Part shown: positions 27,846 through 35,600 of the stretch, piece after piece
How positions within the stretch are numbered: position 1 is the first letter of the stretch
Layout: each line of letters starts with the position of its first letter
Source of the DNA: Pseudoalteromonas phenolica
Lineage (GTDB): Bacteria > Pseudomonadota > Gammaproteobacteria > Enterobacterales > Alteromonadaceae
NCBI RefSeq assembly: GCF_005876835.1
Contig: NZ_PPSW01000006.1
Span: 186,001-250,000 of the forward strand
Reading direction: 5' to 3'
Length of the DNA stretch: 64,000 nt
The notes under the pieces: model-generated
Told to the model about the DNA's origin: nothing
What the model saw: only the letters and a program-made list of their open reading frames with translations
Databases searched by the model: none
Translations under genes and position numbers: made by a program

Positions 27846-29807
27846 ATGTTAGAAGCACCATTAGAATTAAAAAATACAAGGTTGCGAAATAGACTCGTTA
27901 TGGGCTCGATGCATACGGGCTTAGAAGAAGGGTGGTCAAATAGAAAAAAATTGGCTGCATTTTATGAAGAGCGTGCAAAAGGTGGCACAGGGCTAATAAT
28001 AACAGGTGGTTATAGTCCTAATGTTCGAGGTAAGTTGACACCATTTGCATCTTCATTTAACACAGCGTTTGATGTTATAAAACACAAAGCCTACACCGAT
28101 GCAGTCCACAAGCATGATGGGAAGATATGTTTGCAATTACTCCATGCAGGAAGATATGCGTATCACCCTTTCAGTGTAGCTCCAAGCGCATTAAAGGCGC
28201 CAATTACACCATTCAAACCAAAAGCTATGTCAGTAGGGCAAATAAAAGCTACGGTGAAAAGCTTCGCTAAATCAGCAAAACTGGCTGAGAAGGCGGGTTA
28301 TGATGGTGTTGAAATCATGGGCTCAGAAGGCTATCTAATTAATGAATTTATGGCACCACATACTAACAAGCGTAAAGACAGTTATGGTGGTAGTCTTGAA
28401 AATAGAATGAGGCTTGCAAAAGAGATTGTCGAAGCCGTAAGAAATCAAGTATCTGATAAATTCATGATCATTTTTAGACTTTCTGTCATGGATTTAATTC
28501 CTGAAGGTTCTACTACCGATGAAGTCGAATATCAGGCTAAAGAACTTGTTAAAGCTGGCGTTGATATTATCAACACAGGTATTGGTTGGCATGAAGCGCG
28601 AGTACCTACAATCGCGAGCATGGTACCGGCCGGCGCTTTCAGAGAAGCATCACAAAGATTGAAAGAATGGGTAGATGTGCCAGTCATTGCTGTGAACCGT
28701 ATAAATACGCCTGAAATTGCAAATGAGATATTAAATGCTAACCAGTCTGATCTTATCTCTATGGCACGACCTTTATTGGCAGATCCTGAATTCTTTAATA
28801 AGTACAAGCAGAATAAATCAGAACAAATTAACATCTGTATAGGTTGTAACCAAGGGTGTTTAGATCATGTGTTTAAGGGCCAACGAGCAACATGTTTGGT
28901 GAACCCTCAGGCTTGTTATGAGCTTGACTATCCATTAGAAAAAGCCTCTAAAGAAAAAGATGTATTAGTTGTCGGTGCCGGTCCAGCAGGTTTATCAGCG
29001 GCGATATACTTAGCTAAAAAAGGTCATAAGGTAAAAATTATAGAGCGAAATAGCTACGCGGGTGGGCAGTTCAATCTAGCGATGCAAGTGCCTGGGAAAG
29101 AAGATTTTAAAAAGACATTAAAATATTTCTTGCAAGAGGTTGAGCGTGTAAACATTAGTCTCGAATTAAACTGTGAATACTCACCTGATATGGACAGTAA
29201 CTTTGATGATATTGTTTTTGCATCAGGGGTTAAACCGCGTGTAGCAAGTTTCCCATGTAAAGATGGCAAGCGTGTCTATCACTATGATGAAGTTATTCGC
29301 GGCGAAGTTGAAATTGGAGACAAAGTTGCCATTCTAGGCGCTGGTGGTATTGGTTTTGATATGGTTGCATTTCTGCAAGAAAAGCCAAAGCAATCAATTG
29401 ATGAATTTAAAGCACAATGGGGCATAGAAACTGAACAGCAGCATACAGGACCTCAAAGACAGCTTTATATGTTAAAGCGAAGTGAAGGGCGCTTTGGTTC
29501 AGAGCTTGGCAAAACAACAGGCTGGATCCATAGACAGGTTGCAAAACAGCATAATGTTAAACAATTATCGGAGTGTGAATATTTAGGTTTTGACGAACAA
29601 GGGTTGAAGATTAAACATAAAGGTGAAGAGCAATACCTAGATGTTGATACCGTGATAGCCTGTATCGGTCAGGTTTCAAATAGTGAAATATTCAATAAAG
29701 ACGCGTTACCAGATAATCATCATGTGATTGGTGGAGCGAAACTCGCTGCAGCGATCGATGCTAAGCGAGCAATTTTTGAAGCGCTTCAGGTTGCTCGAAA
29801 AATATAG
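27846..29807 (+). CDS. fadH: NADPH-dependent 2,4-dienoyl-CoA reductase
   Basis: 653 residues; E. coli FadH has 672. Reduces 2,4-dienoyl-CoA during breakdown of unsaturated fatty acids. N-terminal FMN-binding TIM barrel of the Old Yellow Enzyme family (LVMGSMHTGLEEG, LLHAGRYAYHP, VEIMGSEGYLINEF), the 4Fe-4S cysteines in CIGCNQGC and later TCLVNP, then FAD (VVGAGPAGLSAAIYLA) and NADPH (ILGAGGIGFDM) domains. The N-terminus is a few residues shorter than in E. coli: ATG 27846 follows an in-frame TAA by 3 bases, and the good Shine-Dalgarno (AGGAGGT, 27814-27820) is 25 bases upstream. Monocistronic, divergent from sppA. Confidence 0.94.
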   Translation: MLEAPLELKNTRLRNRLVMGSMHTGLEEGWSNRKKLAAFYEERAKGGTGLIITGGYSPNVRGKLTPFASSFNTAFDVIKHKAYTDAVHKHDGKICLQLLHAGRYAYHPFSVAPSALKAPITPFKPKAMSVGQIKATVKSFAKSAKLAEKAGYDGVEIMGSEGYLINEFMAPHTNKRKDSYGGSLENRMRLAKEIVEAVRNQVSDKFMIIFRLSVMDLIPEGSTTDEVEYQAKELVKAGVDIINTGIGWHEARVPTIASMVPAGAFREASQRLKEWVDVPVIAVNRINTPEIANEILNANQSDLISMARPLLADPEFFNKYKQNKSEQINICIGCNQGCLDHVFKGQRATCLVNPQACYELDYPLEKASKEKDVLVVGAGPAGLSAAIYLAKKGHKVKIIERNSYAGGQFNLAMQVPGKEDFKKTLKYFLQEVERVNISLELNCEYSPDMDSNFDDIVFASGVKPRVASFPCKDGKRVYHYDEVIRGEVEIGDKVAILGAGGIGFDMVAFLQEKPKQSIDEFKAQWGIETEQQHTGPQRQLYMLKRSEGRFGSELGKTTGWIHRQVAKQHNVKQLSECEYLGFDEQGLKIKHKGEEQYLDVDTVIACIGQVSNSEIFNKDALPDNHHVIGGAKLAAAIDAKRAIFEALQVARKI

Positions 29808-29830
29808 TCCTTTCTAAATCCATTAAAATA

Positions 29831-29860
29831 AAGCCCGTCTTGAAAAAGACGGGTTTGTTC
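29831..29860 (+). terminator. Rho-independent terminator of fadH
   Basis: CCCGTCTT (29834-29841) pairs with AAGACGGG (29846-29853) around GAAA, followed by TTTGTTCCTTTT. Confidence 0.85.
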
Positions 29861-29862
29861 CT

Positions 29863-30117
29863 TTTGTAGACACTGACGTACACACAATCTTGATTATACT
29901 GAAAATGTAGACAGTACGATCTGTTAATTTTTTCTTTGGCAATATAGCTAAGCGAAAAAGTTTTATATTTGGTACATATCACCTTCTTAACAGGGTTTTT
30001 CTTTATCCTTAAATCTGCTTGAAGGTGAAGGCAGTATGAAAGTGAACTCGTTTGTATAATAGCCGTTTCAAACCTGCTTACTTTGATTCATAAACTTTTT
30101 AATAGTTAGGATCAATT
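29863..30117. other. Gap before the long operon, weak promoter only
   Basis: The sequence between the fadH terminator and the operon holds a TATAAT at 30055-30060, about 58 bases before the first ATG, but the -35 position (30032-30037, CAGTAT) is poor, so activator dependence is possible. I looked for c-di-GMP riboswitch motifs and CRP-type TGTGA-N6-TCACA sites and saw none. Confidence 0.4.
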
Positions 30118-31422
30118 ATGTGGCGATACACTTTTTATTTATGTTTTTACATGTTTATTGGGTGTAGTTTTTCAGTTGCTTCATCAGAGCAGACTCTTTT
30201 GAAGATCTCATCAGCATTTAATAAACAAAAAACAGAAGAGTCATTTCGACTTGCTGAAATGTTTTTCGATGAATTAGCTGGGACACCTGAGTTTGATGCT
30301 TTATATGGCAAAATTTGTCTCAAATTAAATAAAATTGATGAGGCCGTATTTGCGTTTGAGCGAGCAGTCTCTGAAAAGCCAAATGATTATAGCGCTTACT
30401 ACCTGTTAGCTTTAAGTTATGCCAAACAAAAGAACCTGAACCAATCAGAACGAACACTTAATACTTTACTTCTACTTCCAATACCAAATGATCTGAGAAT
30501 AAATATTGAGGAGACATTACGTTTTGTAAAAAGTAAAAGGCAAACTTTAGACTCTAATATAAGTCAGCGTATTTCGGTTAACTTGGGATATGATTCAAAT
30601 GTGAATAGTGGTTCATTAGACGACCGGGTGGTTGTTTCGGGAATAGAAATTTTATTAGATGAAGCGAGCCTAGAATCGTCAGACAAATTTGCTCGGTTTA
30701 GTTATGAGTTTAATGGAAAGTGGCAAAATACACAGTATGATGCTTGGCGATTAAATCTTAATTTGTCTCAGCAAGCACATCATAAGCTTTCTCAATTTAA
30801 CAGAAATCAGGCAAATATCGGCTTTGGATATGAATATGCCAAATCAACTTATCGTTTTAATCTGCTGGGACTCGCTTCAGTTATGTCACTAGATGAGGCA
30901 ACTTATCAACAACAAATTGGTATAGCTTCTAGCATACAGTTTCAGTTGATGAAAAGTTGGGCGTTGGAAATAAATGGTAAAGCATCATCGATTAATAATG
31001 TTCAAAATGAAAATCTAGATAGTGATATTTTAGAATTAGGTTTAGGTTTCCTATACTTTGAAAAGAGCTTTTTAGCAAAAGTCGCTCTTGTAAATGGTAA
31101 ACAAAATGCTGATTTACCGATTGCCAGACATTATGGTCGAGACTACAAAGCTGCCTCTGTTTATTTTTCTTATAACTTATCTTCTCTCCATGAATTTGTA
31201 TTTAGTAGTCAATTCAAAAAGGTTGAGCATCACGACATCCACCCATTCTTTCTGATTTTGCGCGATGAGAAAATACTAAATGCCTCATTTGAATGGCGTT
31301 ATAACTTATCCACGCACTGGCGGTTACTAACACGCTTTAGTCATTACGAAAAGGCGAGTAATTTAGCAATTTATGAATTCGATCGAAATGAGTTGTACCT
31401 AGGAGCTAGTTATGAGTTCTAA
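30118..31422 (+). CDS. TPR-containing outer-membrane beta-barrel protein, Slam/DUF560-like
   Basis: 434 residues. Signal peptide (FYLCFYMFIGCSFSVAS), then two to three TPR-like helical pairs (about 25-145; YAKQKNLNQSERTLNTLLL, EAVFAFERAVSEKPNDYSAYYL), then from about 155 alternating amphipathic strands of a beta-barrel starting RISVNLGYDSNVNSG and ending in a terminal Phe (LGASYEF), as outer-membrane proteins do. This TPR-plus-barrel layout resembles Slam-type lipoprotein translocators and other DUF560-like proteins; the precise family is inference. It opens the ten-gene operon; the next gene overlaps it by 11 bases. It could handle export or anchoring of the giant lipoprotein two genes downstream. 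Confidence 0.72.
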   Translation: MWRYTFYLCFYMFIGCSFSVASSEQTLLKISSAFNKQKTEESFRLAEMFFDELAGTPEFDALYGKICLKLNKIDEAVFAFERAVSEKPNDYSAYYLLALSYAKQKNLNQSERTLNTLLLLPIPNDLRINIEETLRFVKSKRQTLDSNISQRISVNLGYDSNVNSGSLDDRVVVSGIEILLDEASLESSDKFARFSYEFNGKWQNTQYDAWRLNLNLSQQAHHKLSQFNRNQANIGFGYEYAKSTYRFNLLGLASVMSLDEATYQQQIGIASSIQFQLMKSWALEINGKASSINNVQNENLDSDILELGLGFLYFEKSFLAKVALVNGKQNADLPIARHYGRDYKAASVYFSYNLSSLHEFVFSSQFKKVEHHDIHPFFLILRDEKILNASFEWRYNLSTHWRLLTRFSHYEKASNLAIYEFDRNELYLGASYEF

Positions 31423-32614
31423 ACAGCAAATACTTTATCTTTTTACCATGATTAGTTTTGGGTTGTTCATTAAAAACGTTGATGCACAGCAACAACACGC
31501 AGGAAAAACGTTGCTTGCAAAAGGGACTGTTGAGGCTATTTCTCTTGAAACGTCTGAAGTAAGGAGTTTAAAAAGAAGAGCCCCAGTCTTTAAGGTTGAT
31601 AAAGTTTCAACTTATCAAAAGAGCCAAGCGCAATTGAAAATGATTGATGGCGCTCTTTTGGCACTCAAAGAGAATACAGAACTACATATTGAAGAGTATT
31701 TTTTAAGTGCTGAAGGTAACAATGGCTCTGTTGTGATGGAATTAGTCTCAGGCGGCCTACGAACGATTACTGGCAAAATAAAAGGTAAGTCAGAAAACTA
31801 CAAATTAAAAACACCAGTAGGAAGTATTGGGATAAGAGGCACACATTACGAAGTAGAATTAGTAAATGGTGAATTATTTTTGGCAGTTTGGGATGGAACT
31901 ATAGAAGTATCAAGCAGTATGCTTTCAGAGCCCCTTATTCTTGGCAATGATGGTACTCACGCATTCGCAAAAATATCTGATGGTGGTGAAGTTAAGCCTC
32001 TATTAAAACCACCAGCAGAGCTTAGCCCACTCTCAGGCCAAGTAAAAAAAGACACAGAAAATGAGAAAGAAAAAATTACGGAATTAGTGAGCTCTGTTAA
32101 TTCTGAAAAGCCAAACCTTGGGCTCGCTACTCAAAACAATCAACAACCTTTAAATACAGAAGATATAAAAAAGACCCTTGAAGATACCAGTTTCTTAACC
32201 GAAGAAGTGTTAGATACTTTCGCAACAGAGGATACAGAGTCTTTGTTGGCTGAGCGAACTGGTATTATCGAATACTCTGACGTAGAGCAATTTGCAATCA
32301 CATCAAGTAAAGGCGCTGTGAGCGACTTCTCAATGCGTATCAATGTAGATTTTGATAATGGCACAGTCCCCTTGGGTGAAATGTCATTCTCGGACAATGG
32401 TGGCGAATGGTTTGCAACTTTTAATGGCTTAATCAACACAAATGGCATGCAACTCGGTGTTAATTACGCGAGTCATGGGCAAAATTTGGCTGATGGAGAT
32501 ATCAAAGCACAATTCAGTGATGAGCTAAGTAAAATAAGAGGGAATTTCAGCTTATATGAAATTGACAATATAACGACCACCGCGGGTGGTTTATTCGTCA
32601 TTAAAGAGAAGTAG
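31412..32614 (+). CDS. Periplasmic FecR-domain protein
   Basis: 400 residues. Signal peptide (LYLFTMISFGLFIKNVDA), no other membrane helix. A FecR domain occupies about 60-170, with the diagnostic TPVGSIGIRGTHYEVE and LFLAVWDGTIEVSS. In iron signalling FecR is an anti-sigma regulator, but no sigma factor gene is nearby, and stand-alone FecR domains near cyclases are probably carbohydrate- or polymer-facing periplasmic modules. Residues 200-400 are acidic and poorly conserved-looking, ending in a beta-rich region. ATG at 31412 lies inside the preceding gene (11-base overlap), so the two are translationally coupled. Confidence 0.82.
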   Translation: MSSKQQILYLFTMISFGLFIKNVDAQQQHAGKTLLAKGTVEAISLETSEVRSLKRRAPVFKVDKVSTYQKSQAQLKMIDGALLALKENTELHIEEYFLSAEGNNGSVVMELVSGGLRTITGKIKGKSENYKLKTPVGSIGIRGTHYEVELVNGELFLAVWDGTIEVSSSMLSEPLILGNDGTHAFAKISDGGEVKPLLKPPAELSPLSGQVKKDTENEKEKITELVSSVNSEKPNLGLATQNNQQPLNTEDIKKTLEDTSFLTEEVLDTFATEDTESLLAERTGIIEYSDVEQFAITSSKGAVSDFSMRINVDFDNGTVPLGEMSFSDNGGEWFATFNGLINTNGMQLGVNYASHGQNLADGDIKAQFSDELSKIRGNFSLYEIDNITTTAGGLFVIKEK

Positions 32615-32623
32615 GTTTACAAG

Positions 32624-35600
32624 ATGAAAAAAATCACTCAGCTTTTTTGTCTGTTACTAGTAACTCTAATTCTCGGTTGCGGTAGTGAGAAGAGTTCAGA
32701 GCAACCCATACCTAATAGAAGTCATTCTGATGGTGTTCAGGGCACTTCTTTTAGCAAGCACATACATCCTTTTTCTTACAAAAGAATGGTCAAAGGTAAT
32801 ACCTTTAGGAAATCTCGACTTGTGCCTGCAGACTTCATGAATTCGAAAGCACAAATAAACACCCCGCAAAGTGGCGATATTATAAAAGGAAATATAACTG
32901 TCACAGCAGATCAAATTGAAGATGAAGAGGGGATAAAAAAAGTTTGGTTAGGTTTTTCACAAAGCGATAAAGCATTTCTATTATGTAGCGAGAATTGCAC
33001 ATCGCCTTACCAACTTTTTGAAACAGGCATTAATCCAAACAATTTCAATCAATCACTGGGATCAATACAGCTACAAATTTGGGTTGAAGATTTACAAGGG
33101 AATGTGTCTATAGCACAAAGCCGACAGTTTAACTGGTTACCTGAAAAAGTCATCATGCGTGAAAGCATAAGGGAAGATGACTCAGTCACATTAAATTGGT
33201 TAGCATCATCAAGCATATTACGATACAACGCTTATTTGTCTGAGTCACCCATAGATGATTTATCTGATTTTATTCTGACTGAGCCAAACCAACGTATGAT
33301 ATCCATCACCAACAACTCTCATGTGTTTGGGAAACTATCAGCGAGAAAAAACTATTATGCGAGAGTGACAGGTATTGATGGTAGTGGTGAGAGTGCCTTT
33401 AGTGAAAATATATTGATCTCGGCACAAGAAGTTATTTTTCCAAGAGCTGTTAATGATGAATTTTTAATTGAACAATTTGAGTCATTAAGTGGAAATTTAC
33501 TAACAAATGACCAAGATAATGGCCTGTCCCCAATTATATTAGAGCTTACGCCATTAATTGCCCCAGAGCATGGTGAGTTGAACTTGTTTGAAAATGGTGA
33601 TTTCACTTACACGCCACAAAATAACTTTTCTGGAATAGATAGTTTTAAATATAGAATTATAAACCCACAAGGTCTTACATCTGAGGCGATTGTAACGATT
33701 ACAATAAAGCAAATAAACACAGCACCAGTTGCATTATTCAATGAGTTTCTAGTTTCTGCAAACAGTGAATTCCGTGTCATTTCAAACGCTCTCATACTCA
33801 ATGATATTGATTTTGATGGGGGACAATTATCTATCAGTACTATACCAGTTAAAGATGTTGAACATGGCACTTTGCTTTTAGATAGTTCAGGTTCATTTAG
33901 CTACACGCCCGAACAAGGGTTTATTGGTGAAGATTCGTTTACTTATCAACTTCAAGATGGACAAGGGGGGGAAGACACCGCAGAAGTAAAACTTACTGTT
34001 GTTGAAGAAGTAAATCAACCTACTCACGTGAGTGTAAATGATGTTTATTTACTAAATGAAGATGAGGTATTGATAATTGATTCGCCTGGTATCTTAGGTA
34101 ACGACATTGGAGAAAATCTAGAGTCATATAATTTATCAATATCTCAAACGACTATGAATGGGGTTTTAGAGCTATCAGTTACTGGTTCATTTAGGTATTT
34201 CCCAGACGAAAATTTTTATGGCTCTGATTACTTTATATATGAAGTTGAAAACGCTGAAGGAGTAAAAACATCAGCGTTCGTATTGCTGAATATCAGCGCA
34301 GTTAATGATGCACCTATCACGCAAAATGATGATATAACAGTCAGTCAAAATCAGTCTATCACTATAGCCGTTTTAGAAAACGACTATGACGTTGACAGTG
34401 AAATAGACAGAGCAAGTTTGCAGATTATCGAGCAAGCGACGCATGGCGATGTAACATTAAACCTAGAAGCAGGCACAATTGAATATAAAAGTGCCACAGA
34501 TTTCAGAGGACAAGACAGCTTTAGTTATGTTGTTTCTGATACAGAGGGGTTAGATTCAAATCCATCAACAGTCTATCTTGATGTAACGGGTCCAAACAAA
34601 ACACCGATTGCTATGAATGATAGTGCCGTGACTCAACAAGACACATCGATTGAAATAAATATTCTAGATAACGATACCGATATTGATGGCACTATTGATT
34701 TGAATACCATCAAGCTATTGGCTGAACCACAAAATGGTACAGCTACTTTCTCTGTTGAACTAAGTAGAATGATTTACACGCCTAAGGAAGGCTTTCATGG
34801 CACAGATGTTTTAACTTATAGTTTTAAGGATAATGAAGGGGCTTCTTCAAATGAAGCCACAGTCTCTATTACTGTCACTAGAGTTAACAAACCGCCTATA
34901 GCCATTGACGATACTTTTGATGTTGATGAAGGCACAGCGCTTGAGCTGAATTTACTACAAAATGATTCAGATACCGACGGCGCCATTAATATTTCAACAA
35001 TGGAAGTAATAGACGCTGCCCAATTCGGTGATTTAGAGGTTTTATCTTCTGGTAATGTGTTATACACAAATACTGACCAAAGCACTGCATTAGATAGTTT
35101 CACATATCGGTTTAAAGATAATGAAGGTGTATTTTCTAATAGTGCAACTGTGACAATAAACATTTTAGAAGTAGATACTTCTCCCATTACACAGAGCGAT
35201 AGTACTGAAACATTCAAAAATCAATCTATAAGTTTAAATGTTTTAAATAATGATGATTTCAGAGGAATAGCCATCTCAGAATCACCTTTAATCATCGAAA
35301 CTCAGCCAAGTCATGGTGAAGTTTCAATCGTGAACCAAACAGGCGAAATAAATTACACACCTAATTTCAATTTTGTCGGTAACGACACATTGAGCTACAG
35401 GGCAATAAATAGTAAAGGTGAAAGTTCACTGCCAACATCTGTAACTATTTTAATTAATAATAAAAACTATGCTCCGACCATTGAAGCTTTAGTGGTCGAT
35501 ATAACAACAGAATTTAATCAAGGAGATATGATCGCAACGATTACAGCATCTGACCCCGACAATGATGACATTGTTTATACGTTGTCTGGAGAATCTGCTG

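Noticed and set aside
29863..30117. c-di-GMP riboswitch or CRP site controlling the long operon
   Set aside because: Searched by eye for conserved GEMM elements and TGTGA-N6-TCACA; none found.
30118..32614. FecR as part of an iron-type sigma/anti-sigma system
   Set aside because: No ECF sigma factor or TonB receptor gene nearby, and the protein has a cleavable signal instead of an inner-membrane anti-sigma layout.
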